Counted from the first letter of the stretch, positions 8,785 to 17,738 are shown. The stretch: 64,000 bases of DNA from Mucilaginibacter achroorhodeus (GCF_007846095.1 NZ_VOEI01000004.1:1-64000); one strand, 5' to 3'. Translations and numbers: made by a program. Notes: generated by a model from the sequence alone, not told the origin.

Positions 8785-9378
8785 TTATAAACTTGATAGG
8801 GTATTGGCTTTTATGATCTGTGTTTTTGTTACTTCTGCAGCTACAAGATTGTTATGGTTAATATTTGCAGGTTTTGCACAGGCCAGGTTGTAACTGTTTA
8901 CGTTACCGGCAAGTGAAACTTCTGCTGCATCGTCTACAGTCACATTAGCTGTATAAGCATCAAGTTTAAGATCAGCTTTTGCGCTGTTATAAAGTTTTAC
9001 GTCCAGCTCAATTTTTGAAAGGTTACCAAATGACTTTACCTCGGCATTATCGTAAGCAGTGATTGCTCTAAGATCGTTTGCGGTTACCCAAACCACCAAT
9101 TTTTGGTCGGCGTATGATGAGATACGAAGCACTCCATTTTGGCTTTGCACCAAAGCGCTTTCAGCATAGTACTTGTTGTAAACTTTTACTTTGTCGCTAT
9201 CACCATCAGATACATATAATTCTACGTTTCCGTGGATCTCAATTTTATTGATCTTGCTAATGTTTGTTAAAACGGTTGCCTCTTTGTCGTTACCATTGAA
9301 GGTGTTAGCAAAAGAATTTTTGGTGTTTACCATGGCCATGAACATTACGGCTGCGATGGTTAATATTGTTGTTTTCAT
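8785..9378 (-). CDS. Exported GIN-domain (DUF2807) protein, copy 2
   Basis: The protein has 197 residues from the ATG at 9378. That start is chosen because the signal peptide MKTTILTIAAVMFMAM begins there and the upstream sequence is identical in kind to copy 1 (AATCAAAATATTA[A]CAGTCATG). A longer open frame upstream has no sequence support. The mature part is a beta-rich GIN domain nearly identical to that of the gene at 670-1278. The two genes are about 8 kb apart in opposite orientation, which suggests a duplication with the promoter copied too. Confidence 0.8.
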   Translation of the reverse strand: MKTTILTIAAVMFMAMVNTKNSFANTFNGNDKEATVLTNISKINKIEIHGNVELYVSDGDSDKVKVYNKYYAESALVQSQNGVLRISSYADQKLVVWVTANDLRAITAYDNAEVKSFGNLSKIELDVKLYNSAKADLKLDAYTANVTVDDAAEVSLAGNVNSYNLACAKPANINHNNLVAAEVTKTQIIKANTLSSL

Positions 9379-9440
9379 GACTGTTAATATTTTGATTATG
9401 AATAATATATGTGATGTTGTTTTATTATTTATACTACTAT

Positions 9441-9530
9441 GACGCCCACAAAAAAGAATCGTTACAGCCAATAAGTGTAAATTAGACACAGTGCCGGTTT
9501 TGGTCGGTAAGCGGTGTATTTACGTCGGTG
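9441..9530 (-). promoter_or_regulatory. Composite promoter of GIN-domain gene, copy 2
   Basis: Read on the minus strand: CACCGAC (9530-9524), TACCGAC (9509-9503) starting 21 bp later, a 36-bp gap, TGTAAC (9466-9461), 16 bp, CGTC (9444-9441), and the ATG at 9378. All three spacings match copy 1 while much of the intervening sequence has diverged, so the elements look selected. Activator (LytTR-like) and ECF-sigma roles are inferred. Confidence 0.6.
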
Positions 9531-9580
9531 AAAACGGTAAGAAAATTTGAAGGGATGGGGGTGCCGGGCTTATTTAAAAG

Positions 9581-11137
9581 TTATTGCAGGCGTTTTTTGG
9601 CCAGTTCGGCACGATAGATCTCGTTCAATTTTGGTGACGGATCGGTAAGAAGATAGATGCGTACGCCATGTTCCCGGGCAAGGGGTGTTTGCACCTGCCC
9701 AACCAGTTTATAACTGCCAACCACTTTGCTTAAACGGCGTTCAACATTGTCGTCATCATCCACATAGATAATGTATTTGGCATTCAGGTTATCTGCAGCC
9801 CACAATTGGAAACTGCTGTTGAGTGACACTACCTCGGGCAGTCCATATTGATGACGATAATGGTGAAGCGCACCCGCTTCCCCGTAATTATCTGCGTACA
9901 ATTGTGTATTTTTCTGTTGTTCAGGGGTAAGGCTGTGGTAAACGTCGGCTGCTTTTTTGGCCATCTCATCCCAACCAAGCATGTCGGCATAATCCTGCGT
10001 TAGCGGATGTTGCTTTTGATCTTCCCAGGTAATAATAAATTTGAAGAAAGGGTAGCGTTCTGTTTGGCGTTTAATAAAGCTAACGGTATCCTGTAATGAT
10101 AATATAGGCAATACAAGCGGTAGCAACAGCATGTTAGGGATAACTACAATAAGCAGAGCTAAGCTCCGTAACAGATATGCCTGGCGTTTTAAGATTCGCT
10201 CAAAAGCAAAACCACCGGTTGCAAATAACATAGGGTATGCGCCAAAAATGTAATAGCTTTTGCCATTCATCTTAAGCAAAAACAGGAATATCAATATATA
10301 AGCTATCGCCATAAACCTGAACCTGCGCAACCTGAATGATGCAAACAAAGCAATAAAGCCCGTTAGCCAAACAAACAAAGCCGTGCCGTTTACCAGTAGT
10401 TGCTGCTCTATAAAATCAAGCGGATGAACGTAATCCAGCTGCGTTTCACGCAGCTCGCGCATGTGGGTAATCACCGGCAGGTGGTGGGCAAACTGCCATA
10501 TCACATTTGGTAGAAATATCACAGTTGCAACCAGTGCGGAATAAAATACATGGCGATTGTAAAGCAGCTTCCGCTCCCGGCTGATAAGGATGCCGATGAT
10601 AAGCGACCCGGTAAAGAATGCCATGGTATACTTGGTAAGCATACCAAGGCCAACGGCAGCACCAAGCCAGTAAAGGTAGCGAACATCGGCAGTGTTCAAA
10701 TATTTGCAGAAAAGCCAAACGGTAAGCACCCACCAAAGCTGATCGAAAACTACAGGCTGAAACAAATAACCGCTGGCGGCAAAAGCGGGGGAGAAGATAA
10801 GCGCCAAACAAGCTACTGTAATGGCAAAGCGTTTCCCGCCAAGTTCAACGGTGATCAAACCGGTTAACCAAATAATTAAGCCGCTGGCAAGGGTTGAGAA
10901 AATGCGCGCGGCAAATACGGAGTCGCCAAATACGCTTAACGTTATTTTGGCCAATAAAGCAATAAAAGGCGGCACTTCTTTGTACCCCCAATCCAGATGA
11001 TCGCCCAATACCAAATGCAGCAATTCATCTCTGTGAAAGCCAAAATTTTTGATAGCAAAAAGGTTAAGAATAACCTTAAGGGCTACAAATATGAGTATAA
11101 ACGGGAAGTACGAAGATTTCCGGTTTTTGTAAGGCAT
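9581..11137 (-). CDS. Glycosyltransferase family 39-like membrane protein (PMT_2)
   Basis: A 518-residue integral membrane protein of the ArnT/PMT type, which transfers sugars from polyprenyl-phosphate donors on the outer face of the inner membrane. The first periplasmic loop has FHRDELLHL and EVPPF (about residues 33-60), matching the acidic catalytic loop after TM1 of this family. About ten hydrophobic segments follow up to residue 345. A soluble C-terminal domain (about 350-518) is probably periplasmic. Acceptor and donor are unknown. It is a single gene, and a heptad-word hairpin at 11206-11280 separates it from murA. Confidence 0.75.
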   Translation of the reverse strand: MPYKNRKSSYFPFILIFVALKVILNLFAIKNFGFHRDELLHLVLGDHLDWGYKEVPPFIALLAKITLSVFGDSVFAARIFSTLASGLIIWLTGLITVELGGKRFAITVACLALIFSPAFAASGYLFQPVVFDQLWWVLTVWLFCKYLNTADVRYLYWLGAAVGLGMLTKYTMAFFTGSLIIGILISRERKLLYNRHVFYSALVATVIFLPNVIWQFAHHLPVITHMRELRETQLDYVHPLDFIEQQLLVNGTALFVWLTGFIALFASFRLRRFRFMAIAYILIFLFLLKMNGKSYYIFGAYPMLFATGGFAFERILKRQAYLLRSLALLIVVIPNMLLLPLVLPILSLQDTVSFIKRQTERYPFFKFIITWEDQKQHPLTQDYADMLGWDEMAKKAADVYHSLTPEQQKNTQLYADNYGEAGALHHYRHQYGLPEVVSLNSSFQLWAADNLNAKYIIYVDDDDNVERRLSKVVGSYKLVGQVQTPLAREHGVRIYLLTDPSPKLNEIYRAELAKKRLQ

Positions 11138-11205
11138 CTCAGGTATGTTGTACTGGAAGCGATAAATGTAGTAAAAAGAGCGAAAAGGAGAAAACCCTGT
11201 TGATT

Positions 11206-11280
11206 GACAAAAACAAAGGACAAAAGATTATTGAAAACATCTTTTGTCCTTAATCTTTTAATCTTCAATCTTCGATCAAA
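11206..11280. repeat. Heptad-word inverted element (GAAGATT type)
   Basis: A perfect 13-bp inverted repeat (AAGGACAAAAGAT and ATCTTTTGTCCTT, loop about 10 nt) is followed by AATCTTTT, AATCTTC, AATCTTC, GATCAAA, which is a run of 7-8 nt words. It ends at the murA stop region. On the minus strand it could also terminate murA. Confidence 0.6.
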
Positions 11281-12583
11281 CGCGTTTGATATCTGCACCA
11301 AGTGCGCGCAGGCGCTCATCGATATTCTGGTAACCGCGTTCTATTTGTTCAATATTATAAATGGTAGATTGACCTTGAGCAGATAACGCCGCGATCAGTA
11401 ACGATACCCCTGCGCGGATGTCAGGAGAGGTCATGGAAATACCACGTAACTGAATTTGTTTATCCAAGCCAATAACGGTAGCACGATGGGGATCGCAAAG
11501 AATGATGTTGGCACCCATATCCAAAAGCTTATCCACAAAGAACAGGCGGCTTTCAAACATTTTCTGGTGAATCAGCACTGAACCCTTTGCCTGCGTGGCG
11601 ACTACTAATACGATGCTTAACAGATCGGGCGTGAAACCCGGCCATGGTGAATCTGCTACCGTTAGTAGCGAGCCGTCAATAAAGGTGTCTATCTCGTAAT
11701 GGTCTTGCGACGGAATGTAAATGTCATCGCCACGGCGCTCCAGCTTAATACCCAGGCGTTTAAAAACGTCAGGTATCATACCAAGTTCGTCGTAGTGTAC
11801 ATCCTTAATGGTAATTTCAGAACCGGTCATTGCGGCCATACCGATAAAAGAACCGATCTCTATCATATCCGGCAGCATACGGTGCTCGGTACCGCCAAGT
11901 TCGGTAACGCCTTCAATGGTCAGCAAGTTTGATCCTATGCCGCTGATTTTTGCGCCCATGCGGTTAAGCATTTTGCAAAGCTGCTGCAGGTAAGGTTCGC
12001 AGGCCGCATTGTAAATAGTAGTAGTTCCTTTGGCTAATACTGCAGCCATTACAATATTGGCCGTACCGGTAACAGATGCCTCATCCAGCAGGATATAAGT
12101 ACCCTGCAGGTTTGATGCATCAACATTATAAAAACCATTTTCGGGGTTAAAGTCAAAACGTGCGCCCAATTTTTCAAAGCCCAGGAAGTGAGTATCCAGC
12201 CTGCGACGACCAATTTTATCGCCACCCGGTTTTGGGATAGATGCACTGCCGAAACGTGCCAACAGCGGGCCGAGGATCATGATAGAGCCACGCAGGCCGC
12301 CACCTTTGGTTTTAAAGGCTTCGGAATTAAAAAAGTCCTGGTCTATTTCTTTGGCTTCAAACGTTGCGGTATCGCGAGAGATGCGGTTCACCTCAACACC
12401 CATATCGCCCAAAAGCTCTATCAGTTTATTCACATCCTGTATATCAGGGATGTTGCTGATGGTCATTTTTTCGCCGGTTAGTAAAACGGCAGATATAATT
12501 TGTAAGGCTTCGTTTTTTGCTCCCTGCGGAATGATCTCGCCCTTTAGCTTTTTACCGCCTTGTATCTCAAATGCGTTCTTCAT
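11276..12583 (-). CDS. murA: UDP-N-acetylglucosamine 1-carboxyvinyltransferase MurA (Asp variant)
   Basis: First committed enzyme of peptidoglycan synthesis, adding enolpyruvate from PEP to UDP-GlcNAc. It has 435 residues, two inverse alpha/beta domains of the EPSP synthase type, and the N-terminal GAKNEALQI motif (21-29). The active-site loop reads PGGDKIGRRRLD (119-130). Asp122, encoded by GAT at 12220-12218, occupies the position of E. coli Cys115, the residue alkylated by fosfomycin. Enzymes with Asp here are active and fosfomycin-insensitive in other bacteria. It follows the DUF4290 gene, probably co-transcribed. Confidence 0.95.
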   Translation of the reverse strand: MKNAFEIQGGKKLKGEIIPQGAKNEALQIISAVLLTGEKMTISNIPDIQDVNKLIELLGDMGVEVNRISRDTATFEAKEIDQDFFNSEAFKTKGGGLRGSIMILGPLLARFGSASIPKPGGDKIGRRRLDTHFLGFEKLGARFDFNPENGFYNVDASNLQGTYILLDEASVTGTANIVMAAVLAKGTTTIYNAACEPYLQQLCKMLNRMGAKISGIGSNLLTIEGVTELGGTEHRMLPDMIEIGSFIGMAAMTGSEITIKDVHYDELGMIPDVFKRLGIKLERRGDDIYIPSQDHYEIDTFIDGSLLTVADSPWPGFTPDLLSIVLVVATQAKGSVLIHQKMFESRLFFVDKLLDMGANIILCDPHRATVIGLDKQIQLRGISMTSPDIRAGVSLLIAALSAQGQSTIYNIEQIERGYQNIDERLRALGADIKRV

Positions 12584-12586
12584 GTT

Positions 12587-12730
12587 TAGTTAATGGTTGA
12601 TGGTTCATAGTTCATGGTCCGGATCAGAAAGCCGAAGCATGAATACCGCGCAAAGATTATAAAATAATTGCAATGCCGCAGGCAGTCTGGTTCATTTCTA
12701 TGATCTATGAACCAATAACTATGAACACAT
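12587..12730. repeat. Heptad-word inverted element (TGGTTCA type)
   Basis: The left arm is TAGTTAA, TGGTTGA, TGGTTCA, TAGTTCA, TGGTCCG: five consecutive heptads at 12587-12621. The right arm is CTATGAT, CTATGAA, CCAATAA, CTATGAA (12698-12725), which are reverse-complement words. The arms are about 75 bp apart. It fills the DUF4290-murA spacer. Confidence 0.75.
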
Positions 12731-12736
12731 GTTCAA

Positions 12737-13483
12737 TTAATATTTTTTCGCTCCTCCGTTGTTGCGGTTACGGTTATTTTGGTTGTTATTATTGCGGTTG
12801 TTCTGGTTGTTATTGTTCTGACGACCGCCGCCGCCTCCGCTACCACCGCGATTATTCTGATTATTAGTACGGCCGCGATTGTTGTTGTTATTATTATTGT
12901 TGTTGTTAGTGCGGAATTCAACCTTAGCAAGGTTAACATTCTCTTCAAGTTTAAGCTCACCGTTAGACAATGAATACAGATCATTGATAATGATCTCATC
13001 TGCAACAGAATCTTTATTCCACTGCACATATGCCATTTTCATGAAATTGGCAATAGCCTGTACCATGTGGCGCTTACGATCCGGCTCCTCAATACTTTTA
13101 GCCTTTTGTATCATTAGCTCTATGGTTTTACCGTAATGGCGGGATTTGATGCGCTGATTAGGGTATTTTAAAGGCTCCGGCTTAATATGGATCGCTTCTT
13201 CTGTAGGTTTCGGGTATGGCGAATCAACATCTAATTGAAAGCCCGAAATAATGTGCAGGTGGTCCCAAAGTTTGTGTTTAAAATCGGCCACATCGCGCAG
13301 ATGGGGGTTAAGGAAACCCATCAGATCAATAACTACCTGTGCGTAGCGGTTACGCTCTTCTTTGGTTGGCAATGCAACAATGTATTTCACCATGTTTTGC
13401 ACATTGCGGCCGTATTCTGTAAGTAAAAGTTTGCTCCTGGTTGAGTTGTAATCAAACGGACCAGGCAAGTTGGTTAATGCCAT
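12737..13483 (-). CDS. DUF4290 protein with Asn-rich tail
   Basis: The 248-residue protein has a well-conserved N-terminal domain (about 1-190) of the DUF4290 family, found mainly in Bacteroidota. It is helical and soluble, with no signal peptide. The last 60 residues are a low-complexity tail of Asn, Gly, Arg and Gln, including ten consecutive Asn encoded by AAC/AAT (12878-12907) and repeated NNQNNRN units. The tail looks disordered and could bind RNA or form assemblies, but that is speculation. The gene precedes murA. Function is unknown. Confidence 0.75.
   Translation of the reverse strand: MALTNLPGPFDYNSTRSKLLLTEYGRNVQNMVKYIVALPTKEERNRYAQVVIDLMGFLNPHLRDVADFKHKLWDHLHIISGFQLDVDSPYPKPTEEAIHIKPEPLKYPNQRIKSRHYGKTIELMIQKAKSIEEPDRKRHMVQAIANFMKMAYVQWNKDSVADEIIINDLYSLSNGELKLEENVNLAKVEFRTNNNNNNNNNNRGRTNNQNNRGGSGGGGGRQNNNNQNNRNNNNQNNRNRNNGGAKKY
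12878..12907 (-). repeat. Asn-codon trinucleotide run in DUF4290
   Basis: Ten consecutive AAC/AAT codons in blocks of three. Repeat-number changes would keep the frame and only vary tail length. Confidence 0.85.
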
Positions 13484-13673
13484 GAATATTTTATTATTAA
13501 ATAAGTTCGTGAAATGTTTTTTAGTTCATGGACAGTTTCACAGACCGAAGGCGGAAACCGGAGAACCAAAATGGAGTACTTTGTAGTAACGCAAATATAC
13601 AGTAAATGTGTTAAAGTGCAAATGTTGCGTTTACTACTTAATTTCTGCTATTTTAGCATAAAGCATATAACCA

Positions 13674-14777
13674 ATGTGTGTTACTATTACCTCCATCGAT
13701 ATTTACCGCTTCAGCATCCCGATGGAGCCTTTCACCATTGCCACCGGCACTATGGACCATGCAAAGAATGTTTTTATTCGGGTGCATACCGATGCAGGCT
13801 TGTACGGTGTGGGCGAATGCTCGGCCTTCCCCATGATCGTAGGAGAAACGCAGGATACCTGCCTGGTGATGGCTAAAGATTTTGCGAAGTTATGGAAAGG
13901 CAAGGGTGCTTTGGATATTGAAGCCCGCTTGCAAGAGCTTCACAGCTTTACTGCCGGCAATACCACCATCAAAAGCGCTTTTGATATGGCATTGTATGAT
14001 ATAGCAGCCAAGCACGCCGGCCTGCCGCTGTACAAATTTCTTGGCGGCGAAAAGCGAGAGATTGAAAGTGATATTACTATCGGTATTTCCTCACCGGAGA
14101 ATATGGCTAAACAGGCTATTGTGTTCAAAAACAATGGAGCAAAGATCCTGAAGGTAAAACTCGGTAAGAACGCGCAAACCGATACAGAACGGATTAACGC
14201 CATAAGACAAGCCGTTGGTCCCGATCTGAAAATACGTGTTGATGCCAACCAGGGCTGGGCTTTTGATGAAGCTGTTTTTGCCCTGCAAACCATTGCTAAA
14301 CACGACATTGAATTTTGTGAACAACCTATGCGTACGTGGTACGATGATAAGCTGCCCGAGTTGATGCAATTATCGCCGGTTAAAATTATGGCCGATGAAA
14401 GCGTTTACAATCATCATGATGCACGCCGACAAATTGAAAGCGGAAGTTGCGATCACATCAATATAAAAATGGCAAAGGCTGGTGGCATACATGAGGCCAA
14501 AAAGATCCATGATGTAGCAGCAGCACACAGCATCCCCTGTATGATGGGCGGTATGCTGGAAAGCCGTATAGCCCTAAGTAGTAAACTGCACTTTGTGTAC
14601 GCCAGCCCTAATATCAAATTTTACGACATGGATACCTGTATGCTCGGCCACCTGCAAGACCCTTGCCTTGGCGGGGTGACCTATGACGGTTACAAGCTAA
14701 ATATCAGCGATGCTGTGGGGATAGGGGCGGATGCGGATGAAGGGTTTTTGGAAAGGTGTGAGAAGATAACGGTCTAA
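13674..14777 (+). CDS. Dipeptide epimerase (L-Ala-D/L-Glu epimerase type)
   Basis: An enolase-superfamily enzyme of 367 residues that epimerises dipeptides, typically L-Ala-D-Glu from murein turnover. The capping domain is at 1-125, and the barrel carries the acid/base lysines of the KxK motif (K160, K162). The metal ligands D190, E216 and D241 sit in RVDAN, CEQP and ADES. The second catalytic lysine is near 265-268 (NIKMAK). A late DMD segment (about 325) is where dipeptide epimerases bind the substrate amino group. Substrate choice is inferred from family. It is followed by a hairpin shared with the convergent dipeptidase gene, which suits peptide recycling. Confidence 0.82.
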   Translation: MCVTITSIDIYRFSIPMEPFTIATGTMDHAKNVFIRVHTDAGLYGVGECSAFPMIVGETQDTCLVMAKDFAKLWKGKGALDIEARLQELHSFTAGNTTIKSAFDMALYDIAAKHAGLPLYKFLGGEKREIESDITIGISSPENMAKQAIVFKNNGAKILKVKLGKNAQTDTERINAIRQAVGPDLKIRVDANQGWAFDEAVFALQTIAKHDIEFCEQPMRTWYDDKLPELMQLSPVKIMADESVYNHHDARRQIESGSCDHINIKMAKAGGIHEAKKIHDVAAAHSIPCMMGGMLESRIALSSKLHFVYASPNIKFYDMDTCMLGHLQDPCLGGVTYDGYKLNISDAVGIGADADEGFLERCEKITV

Positions 14778-14853
14778 ATCAGAATTTTCAGAATTTTAGA
14801 ATTTACAGGATTAGAAATCATTCTGAAAATTCTATAATCCTGTAAATTCTGAT
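14778..14853. repeat. AGAATT-word inverted element between convergent genes
   Basis: The left part repeats CAGAATTTT, CAGAATTTT, AGAATTTA, CAGGATTA (8-9 nt period). The right part carries TAATCCTGTAAATTCT, the exact inverse of AGAATTTACAGGATTA. It fills the gap between two convergent stops and could act as a bidirectional terminator. A related element is at 43205-43320. Confidence 0.7.
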
Positions 14854-16224
14854 TTACTTACTCAACTCAGCAAAATACTTATGAAACAACGGGATGGTTT
14901 CAATGCCTTTGTAGTAATTGAAAATGTCATACTTCTCATTTGGCGAGTGCAGGGCATCACTATCCAGGCCAAAGCCCATTAACACTGTTTTTATACCCAG
15001 CTCAGCTTCAAATAAAGCCACGATTGGGATACTGCCGCCGCCACGGGTTGGGATGGGCTGTTTGTCAAAAGCTTCTGCAATCGCTTGTTGTGCCGCGCGG
15101 TAAGCAACGCTATCGGTAGGGGTAACAACAGGCTCGCCGCCATGGTGAGGGGTAACTTTAACCTTTACGTATGGCGGAGCTATCTTAAGGAAATGATCTG
15201 TAAATAATTGAGTGATCTTTTCGCTGGTTTGGTTTGGTACCAAACGCATCGAGATCTTGGCATTGGCTTTTGACGGCAATACCGTTTTGGCGCCTTCGCC
15301 GATGTAACCGCCCCAGATGCCGTTTACTTCAAGCGTAGGGCGGGTGCCAGTACGTTCAAATGTAGTGTAACCTTTCTCGCCCCATACCTCGGCAATGTCC
15401 AGGTCTTTTTTGTATTCTTTCTCATCGTAAGGTGCCGCGTTAAGTTCCTTGCGCTCGGTTTCGCTTAGCTCAATTACATCATCATAGAAACCTGGAATGG
15501 TGATATGGTTATTATCATCATGCAATGAAGCTATCATTTTAGCCAGGATGGTTGCAGGGTTAGCAACCGCACCACCATAAACGCCGGAGTGCAGGTCGCG
15601 GTTAGGGCCGGTCACTTCTACTTCAAGATATGATAAACCGCGCAGACCGGTCTCCAAAGATGGATGCTCCATGCTGATCATCGAAGTATCAGATATGAGT
15701 ACGACATCTGCCTTTAAGCGATCTTTATTGGCTTTAACAAATGTGCCCAAGTTGTTTGAGCCTACTTCTTCCTCGCCCTCTATCATAAACTTTACGTTGC
15801 AGGGAAGGCCATCGGTCTGCATCATCAGCTCAAAAGCTTTTACATGCATATAAAACTGGCCTTTATCATCACAAGCGCCGCGGGCATAAATTTTACCATC
15901 GCGCACAGTCGGTTCAAATGGCGGCGTATGCCAAAGCTCAAGCGGATCTGGTGGTTGAACATCGTAATGACCGTATACTAAAACGGTGGGTTTTGATGGG
16001 TCGATCAATTTTTCGCCGTAAACAATAGGGTAACCCGCAGTTTGGCAAACCTCCACATTATCAGCACCGGCATCGCGTAGTTTTTGAGCCACATAATCAG
16101 CCGTTTTTAGAACTTCGGGAGCATATTTAGGGTCGGCACTTACAGAGGGGAAGCGCAGCAGCTCAAAAAGTTCATCGAGCATGCGCTGTTTGTTATCATC
16201 TACATATTGCTTTATAACTTGCAT
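14854..16224 (-). CDS. M20 family dipeptidase
   Basis: A cytosolic zinc peptidase of 456 residues related to CNDP/PepV-type dipeptidases. Metal-site motifs are in place: GHYDVQPPD (H87, D89), GACDDKGQ (bridging Asp about 119) and the general-base EGEEEVGS (E151/E152). A later HSGVYGG and a C-terminal LHSPNE contain further ligand histidines. A dimerisation lid is inserted at about 200-320. It cleaves short peptides of unknown sequence. It converges on the dipeptide epimerase gene. No signal peptide. Confidence 0.88.
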   Translation of the reverse strand: MQVIKQYVDDNKQRMLDELFELLRFPSVSADPKYAPEVLKTADYVAQKLRDAGADNVEVCQTAGYPIVYGEKLIDPSKPTVLVYGHYDVQPPDPLELWHTPPFEPTVRDGKIYARGACDDKGQFYMHVKAFELMMQTDGLPCNVKFMIEGEEEVGSNNLGTFVKANKDRLKADVVLISDTSMISMEHPSLETGLRGLSYLEVEVTGPNRDLHSGVYGGAVANPATILAKMIASLHDDNNHITIPGFYDDVIELSETERKELNAAPYDEKEYKKDLDIAEVWGEKGYTTFERTGTRPTLEVNGIWGGYIGEGAKTVLPSKANAKISMRLVPNQTSEKITQLFTDHFLKIAPPYVKVKVTPHHGGEPVVTPTDSVAYRAAQQAIAEAFDKQPIPTRGGGSIPIVALFEAELGIKTVLMGFGLDSDALHSPNEKYDIFNYYKGIETIPLFHKYFAELSK

Positions 16225-16293
16225 AAGCGTGGTGTTTGTGGCAAATATAGTGTATTCGGATTTTATGCGGGACTCATCGACCTATAATAACTG

Positions 16294-16385
16294 TGTCATT
16301 TCGAACGAGGGCAGCCAGGAGAAATCTTCTGCAAGCAATACTTACACCGTAGAAGATTTCTCCTCGTATCTCGTTCGAAATGACA
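16294..16385. repeat. TGTCATTTCGAACGA palindromic repeat
   Basis: TGTCATTTCGAACGAG and GGAGAAATCTTCT are repeated in inverse order as AGAAGATTTCTCC and CTCGTTCGAAATGACA, around a 20-nt centre. This is a long cruciform-capable intergenic element. Elements with this TGTCATTTCG core are common in Bacteroidota chromosomes. A degenerate relative is at 6095-6175. Confidence 0.8.
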
Positions 16386-16407
16386 ATAAGTGTTAGCGAA
16401 CTGGCTA

Positions 16408-16740
16408 TTATTTCGCTTTCTCAACAATAACTGCTGTGCCGTACGCTAAAACTTCGGTAATGCCCTGCATTACCTCGTTAGCATCGTAGCGCATATTAAT
16501 TATCGCGTTGGCACCAAGTGCTTGCGCGTGTTGTATCAACAGGTGGAAAGCTTCTTCACGGGCATTTTCACAAAGCTCAACGTAAACAGATAAGCGGCCG
16601 CCGAATAGCGATTGTATACCACCTGCAAAGTTGCCCACAACGCTGCGGCTGCGAACGGTGATGCCGCGCACAACACCAAGGTGTGTGGTTATTCTGTAGC
16701 CCTCTAAATTGGTGCTGGTTGTAATAAGTGACTTGTCCAT
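16408..16740 (-). CDS. YbjQ/UPF0145 family protein
   Basis: A 110-residue homologue of E. coli YbjQ (UPF0145, formerly DUF74). The family forms pentameric beta-rich rings sometimes called heavy-metal-binding, but the function is not established. Typical segments are GVVRGITVRSRSVV (about 22-35) and LGANAIINMRYD (about 79-90). Length is normal. It lies 26 bp downstream of the hydrolase gene on the same strand, so the two are probably one transcript. Confidence 0.8.
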   Translation of the reverse strand: MDKSLITTSTNLEGYRITTHLGVVRGITVRSRSVVGNFAGGIQSLFGGRLSVYVELCENAREEAFHLLIQHAQALGANAIINMRYDANEVMQGITEVLAYGTAVIVEKAK

Positions 16741-16766
16741 TGTTTGAATGTGTTTTTGTTTAGATG

Positions 16767-17693
16767 TTATTTCTTCAGAAATGTTACCAGTGCCGGGTTC
16801 ACAATGTCCGGTTGCTCCAGGTGAGGCAAGTGTGCTGCATCATCGACCGGTAAAAAATCTGTCTTAACAAGCTTGCGCAACGAATCGCTGTACGTAAAAG
16901 GTACAGTCTTGTCTTCCTTACCCCAAATTAATAATACTGGTTTATGTTGATTGTTAAGCGAAGTATAACTTTGTGTTGGGTTGTAATTAGCCAGGTAATC
17001 ATAATCGGTTGAGATAAGCGCATGCCTGAAGCCTTTGTACTCCATCTGCGGGCGATACTGCTCGGCCCAGTTTGGGTGCTTATCGGGGTGTTTAAAATCT
17101 TCCATCTGGCTCAAAGCACGTTTTTCAGGGTCTAAGGCCTCCAGGTAATCGGCGGCTATCCGTGGCAGTTTGGGCTGCCCTGCCACATAAGCGGGATCTA
17201 TTAGTACTACTTTGTTCACATTAGCCGGATAAGCTGCTGTATAGTCAGTTGCCAACGCCCCGCCGAAAGAAACACCAACCAGGCTAAATGGCTTTTTTAA
17301 ATGCAGTTGGTCCACAAGTTCATTAAGCTGTTCAAAATAAAGTTGCTTATCGTAGGTAACATCGGGCCTGTCAGATAGTCCGCGGCCGTACATATCATAA
17401 CGTAAAACCTTGAAGCCATGCGAGGCGAGGTACTCAAAAGTGCCGTTCCAGATGTAGTACGGTACACTAAAGCCATGCAGCATTACAACCAGCTTACCGC
17501 TGTCGGGGCCGTCTAATTCGTAATGGGTAAAGCCTTTACTTAGCTCAACGTAGCTTCCATTGGTATTCTTGCGGAGTTCGTAGGTGAGCTCTTTTTTTTC
17601 GATGTTTTTAAAATAGTAGACGATAAAAAGGGCAGCGCCACCAAAAATAATGATGATGAGCAGTACGGTGAATAGTTTCCTTAAAAACTTCAT
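16767..17693 (-). CDS. Membrane-anchored alpha/beta hydrolase
   Basis: The protein has 308 residues. One N-terminal transmembrane helix (about 6-28) anchors a periplasmic alpha/beta-hydrolase domain. The oxyanion segment is HGFSVPYY (73-80), the nucleophile is S142 in GVSFGG, the acid is probably the Asp in GKEDKTVPF, and the histidine is in DDAAHLPHLEQ near the C-terminus. Esterases, lipases and peptidases share this fold, and the substrate is not predictable. It is divergent from the DUF2520 gene and upstream of ybjQ. Confidence 0.8.
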   Translation of the reverse strand: MKFLRKLFTVLLIIIIFGGAALFIVYYFKNIEKKELTYELRKNTNGSYVELSKGFTHYELDGPDSGKLVVMLHGFSVPYYIWNGTFEYLASHGFKVLRYDMYGRGLSDRPDVTYDKQLYFEQLNELVDQLHLKKPFSLVGVSFGGALATDYTAAYPANVNKVVLIDPAYVAGQPKLPRIAADYLEALDPEKRALSQMEDFKHPDKHPNWAEQYRPQMEYKGFRHALISTDYDYLANYNPTQSYTSLNNQHKPVLLIWGKEDKTVPFTYSDSLRKLVKTDFLPVDDAAHLPHLEQPDIVNPALVTFLKK

Positions 17694-17738
17694 TGTGTTA
17701 GGGGTATTGGAATTGCCCTTAAAAGTAATGGATTTATT

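Noticed and set aside
9379..9489. 37-residue N-terminal extension of GIN copy 2.
   Set aside because: It reads through the CGTC/TGTAAC promoter parts, and the signal peptide starts at 9378. Copy 1 has no such extension.
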